Positions 1 through 9,375 of a stretch of DNA of 64,000 nucleotides are shown piece after piece. Numbering within the stretch: position 1 is the first letter of the stretch; each line of letters starts with the position of its first letter. This DNA is from Stenotrophomonas maltophilia. GTDB taxonomy: Bacteria; Pseudomonadota; Gammaproteobacteria; Xanthomonadales; Xanthomonadaceae. The notes beneath the pieces are model-generated. The model saw only the letters and a list, made by a program, of their open reading frames with translations, was not told where the DNA came from and did no database searches. The translations under genes were made by a program, and so were the position numbers. The DNA lies in contig NZ_CP037858.1 in NCBI RefSeq assembly GCF_006974125.1, positions 2,046,001-2,110,000 of the forward strand, written 5' to 3'.

Positions 1-607
<607 letters not shown>

Positions 608-671
608 TCAGCCGCGCGGGGCAAAGCCGCGCCATACGCGGCGGTACTGCACGGTGGCAACGCTGTGATCC

Positions 672-733
672 ATCCACGCATGGCGTGGATCCACGCAAAC
701 GCCGCCGCCAGTAGATCCACGCCGTGCGTGGAT
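672..733. repeat. Inverted pair of SMAG (GTAG-type) REP palindromes
   Basis: Two near-palindromes of the atccacgc-N-gcgtggat type face each other, the right one beginning with the GTAG tetranucleotide at 711. This matches the SMAG REP family described in Stenotrophomonas maltophilia. The pair could form one large hairpin in a transcript. It lies between the icd start and the lipoprotein terminator. Confidence 0.85.
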
Positions 734-750
734 GAAGCCAACCATCGCCC

Positions 751-783
751 AATAAAAAAGGACGCAGCCTCGCGGCTGCGTCC
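751..783 (-). terminator. Rho-independent terminator of the lipoprotein gene
   Basis: A perfect 10-bp stem (760-769 with 774-783) with a TCGC/GCGA tetraloop is followed on the minus strand by TTTTTTATT. It lies 35 bases past the stop codon of the lipoprotein gene. Confidence 0.9.
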
Positions 784-817
784 ATCGTGAGTCCTGCCGG
801 GAGAGAGTCGGCAGGAC

Positions 818-1330
818 TTACTTGACCTCGAACTCCTGCGGCGTTCCGGCCGCCTTGCCATCGACCATGACCTCGGCGCGGTACTTGCCGGCCGGCCAGC
901 CCTTTGCATTCTTGAATGTGACGTTGGTGGTCTCCGCGCCGCTGGCATTCAGGGTCGCGGTCTGTTCGCCGGCCACCTGGCCGTCCTGGAAGGTCAGCTT
1001 GGCGCCGACATTGACGTTGTTGGCAGCGCCATCGGTCTTGACCGAGACGATGACGTCATCCTTCGGCGAGAACAGTGCAGCCGGGGCGACCGACTTGTCG
1101 GCGGCAGCGGTCTTGCCCACGGTGACAGTGGAAACACTGACCGCAGCAGCTTCCGCCATCGGCGGCGGTGCACCGGTCATCGGCGCCGGCGCTGCCGGCT
1201 CGGCCGGAGCCGTGGCCACCGGAGCGGCGTTGGTGTCGGTCGACTCCTCTTTCTTCTTGCAACCGACCAGGGCGACGCTGCCCAGCAGGGCGGCGATCAG
1301 GGCGGTCTGGAGCGGGGTGGTCTTGATCAT
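818..1330 (-). CDS. Small Ala/Pro-rich lipoprotein, function unknown
   Basis: A 170-residue predicted lipoprotein. Residues 1-24 form a signal sequence ending in the lipobox VALVGC, followed by KKKEE, so the mature protein is acylated at Cys24; residues after +2 do not suggest retention by an Asp. Residues about 30-60 are a low-complexity Ala/Pro linker, and the remainder (about 65-170) is predicted to be a single beta-rich domain with an FKNAKGWPAGKYRAEV segment resembling the intermediate-filament-free, Ig-like domains of periplasmic lipoproteins. Its own terminator follows. The LysM protein gene lies 45 bases upstream on the same strand, so the two may be cotranscribed. No specific function is recognised. 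Confidence 0.85.
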   Translation of the reverse strand: MIKTTPLQTALIAALLGSVALVGCKKKEESTDTNAAPVATAPAEPAAPAPMTGAPPPMAEAAAVSVSTVTVGKTAAADKSVAPAALFSPKDDVIVSVKTDGAANNVNVGAKLTFQDGQVAGEQTATLNASGAETTNVTFKNAKGWPAGKYRAEVMVDGKAAGTPQEFEVK

Positions 1331-1375
1331 TCGGGGTTCCTCCCAGGGATTGTCGGACGGCGTTCGATCGCCGGC

Positions 1376-1669
1376 TTACTTCGGCGGCAGCTTCAGGGTC
1401 TGGCCCGGGAAAATCTTGTCCGGGTCGTCAAGCACATCGCGGTTGGCTTCGAAGATCTTCTTCCAGGCGTTGGCGTCGCCCAGATGCTGCTTGGCGATCT
1501 TCGACAGCGAGTCGCCCTTCTGCACGGTGTAGGTGCCGCCGCTGACGATCTCGGCGGTGCTGTCCACCGAAGCGCTGACGCCGGAGAAGTCCGCCTTCGG
1601 CACCTGCTCGGCGGTACTGTCGACGCTGGCACTGACGCCGGAGAAATCGGCTTTCTTCTCGGTACTCAT
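1376..1669 (-). CDS. LysM domain protein with an internal duplication
   Basis: A 97-residue protein with one C-terminal LysM domain (about residues 47-95: YTVQKGDSLSKIAKQHLG ... IFPGQTLKLP), which binds peptidoglycan glycan strands. It resembles the LysM half of YgaU/KbpA-type proteins but has no BON domain. The N-terminal 40 residues are a tandem duplication of the unit KADFSGVSASVDSTAE. No signal peptide is visible. The ATG at 1669 is preferred over an upstream TTG because GGGAG lies 6 bases upstream of it. It lies upstream of the lipoprotein gene and may share its transcript. Confidence 0.88.
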   Translation of the reverse strand: MSTEKKADFSGVSASVDSTAEQVPKADFSGVSASVDSTAEIVSGGTYTVQKGDSLSKIAKQHLGDANAWKKIFEANRDVLDDPDKIFPGQTLKLPPK

Positions 1670-1791
1670 CCACAACTCCCGTCTGCATGACTACATGGCT
1701 CGCACGGTGCCATGGCGGTTGTTAAATGGGGATGGTGCAGATGTGAAGCCGCCCCGGGGGGCGGCTGAACAATCGGGAGATAAGGTGCCTG

Positions 1792-1910
1792 GTAGTGCCG
1801 GCCGCTGGTCGGCTGTGCCAGGGGGATCCGGCCTTGGCCGATTGCCGGCCAGCGGCCGGCACTACCCGTAACCGCCTGCGATCCAAAGGTAGCGCCGGCC
1901 GCTGGCCGGC
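1792..1910. repeat. Cluster of three SMAG REP palindromes
   Basis: Copies of the gtag(t/c)gccggccgctggccggc type lie at 1792-1813 (+), 1844-1865 (-) and 1889-1910 (+), filling the gap between the LysM gene and the 3' end of queF. Confidence 0.88.
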
Positions 1911-1912
1911 GG

Positions 1913-2731
1913 TTACTGCCGCAGTTCGCGGTAGGTCGCAGCCGGAGCCGCGATGCCGGGGCTGGCACGCCAGGGATTGATGTCCAGGCCACCACGGCGG
2001 GTATAGCGGGCCTCCACTTCCAGCCATTGCGGTTGGCAGCGCGCAGACACCTCGCTGAAGATCCGCTCAACGCACTGCTCGTGGAACTCGGCGTGTTCGC
2101 GGTAGCTGACCAGATAGCGCAGCAGGCCGGCACGATCCATCTTCGGCCCGCGGTAGCGCAGGCTGACCGTCGCCCAGTCCGGCTGGCCGGTGACCGGGCA
2201 GTTGGACTTCAGCAGTGCCGAGACCAGGGTCTCCACCACCACCTCACCAGCATTGGCCGAGAGGAAGTCCGCCTGCGGCGGGCCGTAGCAGTCGATCGCC
2301 ACGTCCAGCCCATCGATGGATTCGCCGAGCGGCGTCTCACGCAGGCCCGGCAGGCCGAATTCGACCTGGACCGGCGCACCGGCGCAGGCCGACAGATCAG
2401 CCACCAGGCGCTCGCGCAGCGCCTCGGCGCTGTCGACGCGGGTGCTGTTGAGGGAGTTGAGGTACAGCTTGAACGACTTCGATTCGATCAACCGCGGCGA
2501 GGTGCACGGCACCTGCACGGTGGCGACGGCGACCTGCGGCTTGCCACGCGGGTCGAGCCAGCTCAGCTCGAAGGCATGCCAGCGGTCGTGGCCGACGAAC
2601 GGCAGCGCGGCGTCATCGAGGCCGATCTCGGCGCGGGCGCCGCTGCGCGGAATGGGAAACAGCAGGCCGGGATCGTACTGCGACGGGTAACTGACCTCGC
2701 GACCGAGGCTGGAATCCTGTGGGGTGTTCAT
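1913..2731 (-). CDS. queF: NADPH-dependent 7-cyano-7-deazaguanine (preQ0) reductase
   Basis: Reduces the nitrile of preQ0 to the amine of preQ1 in queuosine biosynthesis. The 272-residue protein has the two-domain (YqeH-like, long) QueF architecture. The conserved [11 protein letters not shown] motif is in the N-terminal half, preceded by the PCTSPRLIE segment, and the C-terminal T-fold domain includes the [11 protein letters not shown] and [11 protein letters not shown] segments with the catalytic Cys of the family. The start [13 protein letters not shown] at 2731 fits the family; an ATG three codons upstream (2740) is possible. It stands alone on the minus strand. Confidence 0.95.
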   Translation of the reverse strand: MNTPQDSSLGREVSYPSQYDPGLLFPIPRSGARAEIGLDDAALPFVGHDRWHAFELSWLDPRGKPQVAVATVQVPCTSPRLIESKSFKLYLNSLNSTRVDSAEALRERLVADLSACAGAPVQVEFGLPGLRETPLGESIDGLDVAIDCYGPPQADFLSANAGEVVVETLVSALLKSNCPVTGQPDWATVSLRYRGPKMDRAGLLRYLVSYREHAEFHEQCVERIFSEVSARCQPQWLEVEARYTRRGGLDINPWRASPGIAAPAATYRELRQ

Positions 2732-2840
2732 GGGCGTCATTGTATCGCGCCAGAAGCGGGCCTTCGGCCGGGCCGGCCAACGGCGGAGCCCCTCCGTGGT
2801 GGTTTTGTTGGTTGGTCGTGAAAGGCGGTCTATCGGCTTG

Positions 2841-2942
2841 GCCGGGTGGGTAGGCGGGTCGGGGGACGCCGTAAACCCGTCCTTGGGGGCTTGGCCGCGG
2901 CATCCATGCCGCGGACACCCCCGCCCCGCCTACCCACCCGGC
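2841..2942. repeat. Long inverted repeat, class alpha, copy 1
   Basis: A 25-bp left arm (2841-2865) pairs with 2918-2942 with one mismatch. The 52-nt loop begins with acgccgtaaaccc and contains an inner perfect palindrome (2895-2914). The acgccgtaaaccc motif also sits beside an arm of the inverted repeat at 19383-19641, there on the opposite strand. Confidence 0.85.
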
Positions 2943-3035
2943 CCCTGACAGTTCCCTGCACGCGGCCGCCACCACGGGAAAGATCAGAAAAATCAAAATC
3001 AGAAACCGATCCTTCAGACGTTCCTGACGCCTGCC

Positions 3036-3055
3036 GTGTCGACCAAGGTCGACAC
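3036..3055. repeat. Short palindrome of the gtgtcgacc-aa-ggtcgacac type
   Basis: A perfect 9-bp inverted repeat with an AA centre. The identical sequence occurs at 19336-19355, in the matching position between the two long inverted repeats of the second composite element. Related versions with other arm bases occur at 15808, 34441, 42291 and 62050. Confidence 0.85.
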
Positions 3056-3103
3056 CCACCAGAAGCGGAAAGTCGTTCCGACAGCTCGCGGGAAACCGTC
3101 GAA

Positions 3104-3205
3104 GGCGGGGTGGGTCCGGTGGCAGGGGCGTGAGCCGCATGGATGCGGCGACCGAGCTTACATGGACGTACTTGCAGCGTCCCCTGCCACCGGACCCACC
3201 CCGCC
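3104..3205. repeat. Long inverted repeat, class beta, copy 1
   Basis: A perfect 25-bp inverted repeat (3104-3128 with 3181-3205) encloses a 52-nt loop (3129-3180) that includes the inner palindrome 3134-3149. The loop is identical at 51 of 52 positions, in reverse complement, to the loop of the beta element at 19132-19235, although the arm sequences of the two elements are different. Confidence 0.9.
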
Positions 3206-3258
3206 ATCCCACGGAATGCCCGCTTTTGACGTTGACGTTGCCATTGATCCAAGCGGGT

Positions 3259-3277
3259 GCAGGGCTGCAAGCCCTGC
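3259..3277. repeat. Palindrome gcagggct-N-agccctgc at the 3' end of the M20 gene
   Basis: A 19-nt palindrome just downstream of the M20 amidohydrolase stop codon, next to short tandem gacgtt units (about 3229-3246). The same palindrome occurs at 19699-19717, just downstream of ampE beside tandem gctttg units. It may act as a weak terminator for these minus-strand genes, but there is no T-run. Confidence 0.7.
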
Positions 3278-3286
3278 CGGAAACCC

Positions 3287-4606
3287 TCACCCCGCAGGCG
3301 TGCCGGCACCGTGCAGGTAATCCAGGCTCACCTGCAGCAGCGCGCGCAGTCCCACATCCAGCGCCTTCTCATCCAGCAGGAACTTCGGCGAATGATTCGC
3401 CGGCGCCGTCGCCGGGTCGATGCCCACGCTGGTCGAACCGACGAAGAAGAACATGCCCGGCACTTCCTTCGCGTACAGCGAGAAGTCCTCCGCGCCCATC
3501 TGCAGCGGCGGCTCGTACACGTTGTCCTTGCCCACCACCGCCTGCAGGCTCGGCAGCATCTTCGCGGTCAGCGCCGGGTCGTTCACCGTGGCGGGGTTGC
3601 CTTCCGATTCGTAGATGTCGGTCACCGCCTTCGCACCGTGCGCGGCAGCGGTGTGTTCGGCCACGTTGCGCAGGTCGGCGAAGATCTGCTGGCGCATGCC
3701 CTCGTCGAAGGTGCGGATGGTGCCGACCATCTCCACTTCATCGGGAATGATGTTGTAACGGATGCCGCCGTTGATCGCGCCGAAGGTCAGCACCGCCGGT
3801 TGCTTGGACAGGTTGGCGCGGCGGCTGACGATGGTCTGCGCGGTGCCGACCAGATCGGCGGTGGCCACGATCGGGTCAACGCCGTTCCACGGCGCCGAAC
3901 CGTGCGTCTGGCGACCGATCACCTTGATCCCGAAGCGGTCCGAGGCAGCCATCAACGGGCCACCGCGCACCGCGATCTGCCCGGCCTGCACACTGGAGAA
4001 CACATGCAGGCCGAACACGGCTTCCGGCTTGAAGTCGGCGAACAGGCCTTCCTTCAGCATCAGCGCGGCGCCACCCTCTTCCGGCGGCGGTGCGCCTTCC
4101 TCGGCCGGCTGGAAGATCAGCATCACCTGGCCCGGCAGGTCCTTCTTCATCGACACCAGCGCTTCAGCCACGCCCAGCAGGGTGGCGGTATGCGCGTCAT
4201 GGCCACAGGCATGCATCACGCCCACGGTCTGGCCGCGGTACTGGTCGGTGGCCTTGGAGGCGAACGGCAGGCCGGTCTGCTCGGTCACCGGCAGCGCGTC
4301 CATGTCCGCGCGCAGCGCGATCTTGGGGCCGGGCTTGCCGCCTTCGATGATCGCCACCACGCCGTGGTGGGCGATACCGGTCTTCGGCTTCAGGCCCATC
4401 GCACGCAGGCGCTTGGCGACCTCGGCCGAGGTACGCACCTCGCGGTTGGACAGTTCCGGGTGCTGGTGGAAGTCACGGCGCCATTCGACCACCCGGGCCT
4501 GCAATCGCTGTGCGGCGGCGGTCACTTCCGGGCGCTGCCCGTCCTGGGCGTGGGCAAGGGCCGGCAGGGCCAGCAGCAGGGCGGACAGCAGCAGCGAACG
4601 GCGCAT
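3287..4606 (-). CDS. Secreted M20-family amidohydrolase (N-acyl amino acid amidohydrolase type)
   Basis: A 439-residue zinc-dependent M20 peptidase/amidohydrolase likely to cleave N-acyl or peptide-linked amino acids outside the cytoplasm. Residues 1-20 (MRRSLLLSALLLALPALAHAQ) are a Sec signal peptide. Metal-ligand motifs of the family are present: RADMDALP, HACGHDAHTA, the QPAEEG catalytic segment, and MGAEDFSLY near the C-terminus; the dimerisation (lid) domain lies between. The start ATG at 4606 is preceded by GGAG 7 bases upstream; an in-frame GTG at 4618 is less likely. It is monocistronic and divergent from the efflux operon. The exact substrate cannot be told from sequence. Confidence 0.9.
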   Translation of the reverse strand: MRRSLLLSALLLALPALAHAQDGQRPEVTAAAQRLQARVVEWRRDFHQHPELSNREVRTSAEVAKRLRAMGLKPKTGIAHHGVVAIIEGGKPGPKIALRADMDALPVTEQTGLPFASKATDQYRGQTVGVMHACGHDAHTATLLGVAEALVSMKKDLPGQVMLIFQPAEEGAPPPEEGGAALMLKEGLFADFKPEAVFGLHVFSSVQAGQIAVRGGPLMAASDRFGIKVIGRQTHGSAPWNGVDPIVATADLVGTAQTIVSRRANLSKQPAVLTFGAINGGIRYNIIPDEVEMVGTIRTFDEGMRQQIFADLRNVAEHTAAAHGAKAVTDIYESEGNPATVNDPALTAKMLPSLQAVVGKDNVYEPPLQMGAEDFSLYAKEVPGMFFFVGSTSVGIDPATAPANHSPKFLLDEKALDVGLRALLQVSLDYLHGAGTPAG

Positions 4607-4794
4607 CGCAATCTCCACAGCAAGAGGGTTCCAGCTGAATGTAGGGCAACACCGCCGCCACGGGAACCTCCCGCGCGGGATCCGGTCTTAGCGCCCGTCC
4701 CATCCGTCATGCAGGAAACGTGATGTGGCACAGGTATGCTTTGCGCATTGCCAACCGGGGCCGCGCCCCGTCCAGCCCTCTTGGAGTCCTCGTA

Positions 4795-6036
4795 ATGTCA
4801 CGTGTTTGGAAGATCGTGCTGCTGGTCGTGGCGGTTCTGGTGCTGGCCGTGGTCGGCCTGCGCGTCATCGGCGGGGGCAAGGACAAGGCTGGAAAGCCGG
4901 CGGCGGGAGCGCGCCAGGGCGGTGAAGACCCGGATGCCGGCCCGGTGCCTGTGACCGTGGTCGAGGCCACGCGCCAGGACGTACCGGTGTATGCCAGCGC
5001 ACTGGGTACGGTGACGGCAATGAACACCGTCACCGTCAGCCCGCAGGTCGGTGGCCAGCTGATGAGCCTGAACTTCCGCGAAGGCCAGGAAGTGAAGAAG
5101 GGCGACGTGCTGGCAGTGATCGATCCTCGCACCGCCCAGGCCAGCTTCGACCAGGCAGCGGCGGCCAAGCGCCAGAACGAAGCGCTGCTGGCTACCGCCC
5201 GCTCCAACTACCAGCGCTCGAACGCGCCGGAGTATCGCCAGTTCGTCGCCAAGACCGATCTGGATACACAACGAAACCAAGTGGCACAGTACGAGAGCGC
5301 GGTCGCGGCGAACGATGCCAGCATGCGCTCGGCGCAGGTGCAGCTGCAGTACACCAAGGTCACCGCACCCATCACCGGCATCGCCGGCATCCGTGCGGTC
5401 GATGCCGGCAACGTGGTCAACGCCGGCACCGCGCTGGTCACGCTGACCCAGGTCCATCCGATCCACGTGCTGTTCAACCTGCCCGAACGCCAGCTCGGCG
5501 ACGTGCGCCAGGCGCAGGCCGCCGGTGCGGTGCCGGTGGCCGCGCTGGACCGCGCCGATTCGCACGTGCTGTCCGGTGACGGCAAGCTGGATGTGGTCGA
5601 CAACCTGATCAGTGCCGACAGCGGCACGTTCAAGGCGCGCGCGCTGTTCGACAACACCGACAACGGCCTGTGGCCGGGTCAGTTCGTCAACGTGCGCATG
5701 CAGCTGCGCACCATCGGCGGTGGTGTGGTCATTCCGACCCAGGCCGTGCTGCGCGGGCCGGATGGCGAGTACGTCTATGTCGTGCAGGGCGACAACACGG
5801 TGAAGATGCAGACCGTGCGCAGCGGCGTGGAAGTGGGCGACAGCCAGGTGCAGATCGCAGAAGGCCTGAAGGGCGGCGAGCGCGTGGTCAGCGAAGGCCA
5901 GTTCCGCCTGAAGCCGGGCAGCAAGGTCACCGCGCTGAAGCCGGGCGAGACCCCGGCCGCACCGACCGAAGCCGAACTGAAGGCCGCCGAACAGAAGAAC
6001 GGCGGCGGTGGCCGTCGCGGTGGTGGCCCGCGCTGA
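4795..6036 (+). CDS. smeI: RND efflux periplasmic adaptor (membrane fusion protein), SmeI-like
   Basis: A 413-residue periplasmic adaptor that links inner-membrane RND pumps to an outer-membrane channel. It has an N-terminal membrane anchor (about residues 4-22), a biotinyl-lipoyl-like half (VTVSPQVGGQLMSLNFREGQEVKKGDVL), a helical hairpin (about 120-190), the second lipoyl half (VTAPITGIAGIRAVDAGNVV), beta-barrel and membrane-proximal domains, and a Gly/Arg-rich tail. The ATG at 4795 has GGAG 10 bases upstream. It heads an operon with two RND pumps and no outer-membrane factor, the layout of MdtABC and of S. maltophilia SmeIJK; the symbol rests on that analogy. A TATGCT -10-like box lies near 4735. 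Confidence 0.82.
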   Translation: MSRVWKIVLLVVAVLVLAVVGLRVIGGGKDKAGKPAAGARQGGEDPDAGPVPVTVVEATRQDVPVYASALGTVTAMNTVTVSPQVGGQLMSLNFREGQEVKKGDVLAVIDPRTAQASFDQAAAAKRQNEALLATARSNYQRSNAPEYRQFVAKTDLDTQRNQVAQYESAVAANDASMRSAQVQLQYTKVTAPITGIAGIRAVDAGNVVNAGTALVTLTQVHPIHVLFNLPERQLGDVRQAQAAGAVPVAALDRADSHVLSGDGKLDVVDNLISADSGTFKARALFDNTDNGLWPGQFVNVRMQLRTIGGGVVIPTQAVLRGPDGEYVYVVQGDNTVKMQTVRSGVEVGDSQVQIAEGLKGGERVVSEGQFRLKPGSKVTALKPGETPAAPTEAELKAAEQKNGGGGRRGGGPR

Positions 6037-6110
6037 GCGCAGGCCACGGTTCTCCCTCGCGCTGGCGGACCTGCCGGCGCCGACATTGAAGTGCCAGCAA
6101 GGATCAGTCC

Positions 6111-9100
6111 GTGGGCTTTTCGACGATCTTCATCCGCCGCCCGATCGCCACCTCGCTGTTGATGGCGGGCCTGTTGCTGCTGGGCATCCTCGGTTACCGC
6201 AAGCTGCCGGTATCGGCGCTGCCGGAAATCGATGCGCCCAGCCTGGTGGTCACCACCCAGTACCCCGGCGCCAACGCCACCACCATGGCCTCGCTGGTCA
6301 CCACGCCACTGGAGCGCCAGTTCGGGCAGATTTCCGGGCTGGAGCTGATGACGTCGGACTCGTCGGCCGGGTTGTCGACGATCATCCTGCAGTTCTCGAT
6401 GGACCGCGACATCGACATCGCCGCACAGGACGTGCAGGCGGCGATCCGCCAGGCCACCCTGCCCTCGTCGCTGCCCTACCAGCCGGTCTACAACCGGGTG
6501 AATCCGGCCGACGCGGCCATCGTCACCCTGAAGCTGACCTCTGACACGCGGCCGCTACGCGACGTCAACAACTACGCCGACTCGATCCTGGCCCAGCGCC
6601 TGTCGCAGGTGCAGGGCGTGGGCCTGGTCTCGATTGCCGGCAACGTGCGCCCGGCCGTGCGCATCCAGGTCAACCCGGCGCAGCTGTCGAACATGGGCCT
6701 GACCCTCGAACAGCTGCGCAGCGCGCTCACGCAAGCCAACGTCAATGCGCCGAAGGGTTCGTTGAACGGCAAGACCCAGTCCTACAGCATCGGTACCAAC
6801 GACCAGCTGGCCAGCGCTGCCGAGTACCGCGACACCATCATCAGCTACAAGAACGGCCGCCCGGTGCGGTTGTCCGACGTGGCCGAGGTGGTCGATGGCG
6901 TGGAGAACGACCAGCTGGCGGCCTGGGCCGATGGCAAGCCGGCGGTGCTGCTGGAAGTGCGTCGCCAGCCCGGTGCCAACATCGTGCAGACTGTCGAGCG
7001 CATCCGCGCGATCCTGCCGCAGCTGCAGGGCGTGCTGCCGGCCGACGTGCACCTGGAGATCTTCAACGATCGTACCGAGACCATCCGCGCCTCGGTGCAT
7101 GAAGTGCAGTTCACCCTGATCCTCACCATCGGCCTGGTGGTGGCGGTGATCTTCGTGTTCCTGCGCCGGCTGTGGGCCACCATCATCCCGTCGGTGGCAG
7201 TACCGCTGTCGCTGGCCGGCACCTTCGCGGTGATGGCCTTTGCCGGCATGTCGCTGGACAACCTGTCACTGATGGCGCTGGTGGTGGCCACCGGCTTCGT
7301 GGTCGACGATGCGATCGTGATGATCGAGAACATCGTGCGTTACATCGAGCAGGGCAAGAGTGGCAAGGAAGCGGCCGAGATCGGCGCACGCCAGATCGGC
7401 TTTACCGTGCTGTCGCTGACCGTCTCGCTGGTGGCGGTGTTCCTGCCGCTGCTGCTGATGCCCGGTGTCACCGGCCGCCTGTTCCACGAGTTCGCGTGGG
7501 TGCTGAGCATCGCTGTCGTGCTGTCGATGCTGATCTCGCTGACGCTGACCCCGATGATGTGCGCCTACCTGCTCAAGCCCGACGCCCTGCCCGAGGGCGA
7601 GGACGCGCACGAGCGTGCGGCGGCGGCCGGCAAGCAGAACCTGTGGACACGCACCGTGGGCCTGTACGAGCACAGCCTGGACTGGGTGCTGGGCCACCAG
7701 CGGCTGACCCTGGCCGTGGCCGGCGCCGCACTGGTGCTGACCGTGCTGCTGTATGTATTGATTCCCAAGGGCCTGCTGCCCGAGCAGGACACCGGCCTGA
7801 TCACCGGCGTGGTGCAGGCCGACCAGAACATCGCCTTCCCGCAGATGGAGCAGCGCACCAAGCAGGTCGCCGAAGCGCTGCGCCACGATCCGGATGTGAC
7901 CGGCGTGTCGGCATTCATCGGTGCCGGCAGCATGAACCCCACGCTCAACCAGGGCCAGCTGTCGATCGTGCTGAAGGAACGCGGCGAGCGCGATGGCCTG
8001 GATGAGATCCTGCCGCGCCTGCAGAAGGCGGTGGCCGGTATTCCCGGCGTGGCGCTGTACCTGAAGCCGGTACAGGACGTGACCCTGGACACCCGCGTGG
8101 CGGCCACCGAGTACCAGTACTCGCTGTCGGACGTGGATTCGGCGACGGTGGCGACCCAGGCCACGCGCCTGACCGAAGCGCTGCGCAAGCGCCCGGAACT
8201 GGCCGACGTCGACAACAACCTGTCCAACCAGGGCCGCGCGCTTGAACTGAACATCGACCGCGACAAGGCCAGCGTGCTGGGCGTGCCGATGCAGACCATC
8301 GACGACACGCTCTACGATGCGTTCGGCCAGCGCCAGATCTCGACCATCTTCACCGAACTCAACCAGTATCGGGTTGTGCTGGAAGTGGCGCCGGAGTTCC
8401 GTACCAGCACCGCGCTGATGGAACAGCTGGCCGTGGCTTCCAACGGCGCCGGCGCGCTGACCGGCACCAATGCCACCAGCTTCGGCCAGGTCACCTCGTC
8501 CAACTCGTCCACCGCCACCGGCATCGGCGCGCAGAACACCGGCATCACGGTCGGCGCCGGCAACATCATTCCGCTGTCGGCGCTGGCCGAAGGCAAGGTC
8601 AGCAGTGCGCCGCTGGTGGTCAGCCACCAGCAGCAGCTGCCGGCAGTGACGATCTCGTTCAACGTGGCGCCGGGCTATTCGCTGTCCGAAGCGGTGCGTG
8701 CGATCCAGGAGACCAAGGACAGCCTGGACATGCCGGCACACCTGCATGCCGAGTTCATCGGCAAGGCCGCCGAATTCACCGGCAGCCAGACCGATGTGGT
8801 GTGGCTGCTGCTGGCCTCGCTGGTGGTGATCTACATCGTGCTCGGCGTGCTCTACGAGAGCTACATCCACCCGATCACGATCATCTCCACGCTGCCACCG
8901 GCCGGCGTCGGCGCGCTGCTGGCGCTGATGCTGTGCGGGCTGAGCCTGTCGGTGGACGGCATCGTCGGCATCGTGCTGCTGATCGGCATCGTCAAGAAGA
9001 ACGGCATCATGATGGTGGACTTCGCGATCGAGGCGCGTCGCGCCGGTGCCAACGCGCATGAAGCGATCCGCCGCGCCTGCCTGCTGCGCTTCCGCCCGAT

Positions 9101-9344
9101 CATGATGACCACCGCCGCGGCAATGCTCGGCGCACTGCCGCTGGCGCTGGGCACCGGCATCGGCTCGGAGCTGCGGCGCCCGCTGGGCATCGCCATCGTC
9201 GGCGGCCTGCTGCTGTCGCAGCTGGTCACGCTGTACACGACGCCGGTGATCTACCTGTACATGGAACGCTTCTCCGAATGGCTGGCGCGCCGCCGCGAGC
9301 AGCGCGCACTGCGCAACGGTTCGCTGCAGGAGCCGCAGGCATGA
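6111..9344 (+). CDS. smeJ: RND multidrug efflux pump subunit, MdtB/SmeJ-like
   Basis: A 1077-residue inner-membrane proton/drug antiporter of the HAE1 RND family. Features: N-terminal FIRRPIATSLL, first transmembrane helix, a large periplasmic loop, the TM4 acidic pair in GFVVDDAIVMIEN, TM cluster around 340-540, a second periplasmic loop, and a C-terminal TM set with a GIVKKNGIMMVDF motif. The GTG start at 6111 has AAGGA 7 bases upstream. It lies 74 bases after the adaptor and 31 bases before the second pump, so the three genes form one operon. Two non-identical pumps are expected to form a mixed trimer, as known for MdtBC. Confidence 0.88.
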   Translation: MGFSTIFIRRPIATSLLMAGLLLLGILGYRKLPVSALPEIDAPSLVVTTQYPGANATTMASLVTTPLERQFGQISGLELMTSDSSAGLSTIILQFSMDRDIDIAAQDVQAAIRQATLPSSLPYQPVYNRVNPADAAIVTLKLTSDTRPLRDVNNYADSILAQRLSQVQGVGLVSIAGNVRPAVRIQVNPAQLSNMGLTLEQLRSALTQANVNAPKGSLNGKTQSYSIGTNDQLASAAEYRDTIISYKNGRPVRLSDVAEVVDGVENDQLAAWADGKPAVLLEVRRQPGANIVQTVERIRAILPQLQGVLPADVHLEIFNDRTETIRASVHEVQFTLILTIGLVVAVIFVFLRRLWATIIPSVAVPLSLAGTFAVMAFAGMSLDNLSLMALVVATGFVVDDAIVMIENIVRYIEQGKSGKEAAEIGARQIGFTVLSLTVSLVAVFLPLLLMPGVTGRLFHEFAWVLSIAVVLSMLISLTLTPMMCAYLLKPDALPEGEDAHERAAAAGKQNLWTRTVGLYEHSLDWVLGHQRLTLAVAGAALVLTVLLYVLIPKGLLPEQDTGLITGVVQADQNIAFPQMEQRTKQVAEALRHDPDVTGVSAFIGAGSMNPTLNQGQLSIVLKERGERDGLDEILPRLQKAVAGIPGVALYLKPVQDVTLDTRVAATEYQYSLSDVDSATVATQATRLTEALRKRPELADVDNNLSNQGRALELNIDRDKASVLGVPMQTIDDTLYDAFGQRQISTIFTELNQYRVVLEVAPEFRTSTALMEQLAVASNGAGALTGTNATSFGQVTSSNSSTATGIGAQNTGITVGAGNIIPLSALAEGKVSSAPLVVSHQQQLPAVTISFNVAPGYSLSEAVRAIQETKDSLDMPAHLHAEFIGKAAEFTGSQTDVVWLLLASLVVIYIVLGVLYESYIHPITIISTLPPAGVGALLALMLCGLSLSVDGIVGIVLLIGIVKKNGIMMVDFAIEARRAGANAHEAIRRACLLRFRPIMMTTAAAMLGALPLALGTGIGSELRRPLGIAIVGGLLLSQLVTLYTTPVIYLYMERFSEWLARRREQRALRNGSLQEPQA

Positions 9345-9375
9345 TCCACGCCCCGCTGCTGCGGTGGGCCGCACG

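Larger units (their letters stand above)
2732..3286. other. Long intergenic region occupied by a composite repeat element
   Basis: No gene is supported. The stretch 2777-3277 is a composite element made of two long inverted repeats, a short palindrome between them, hexanucleotide-like tandem motifs and a terminal palindrome. The same architecture recurs at 19083-19717. Frames across it translate repeat sequence (for example the string GCGDRAYMDVLAA, which appears at both loci). Confidence 0.8.

Noticed and set aside
3130..3750. Long plus-strand frame spanning the beta element and the antisense of the M20 gene
   Set aside because: Its first part is translation of a repeat that occurs elsewhere and the rest is antisense to a clear gene; the codon pattern is not that of the neighbouring genes.
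4728..4745. Sigma-54 promoter before the efflux operon (tggcac-aggtatgc)
   Set aside because: The spacing between GG and GC is nine, not ten, bases, so it fails the invariant -24/-12 spacing.
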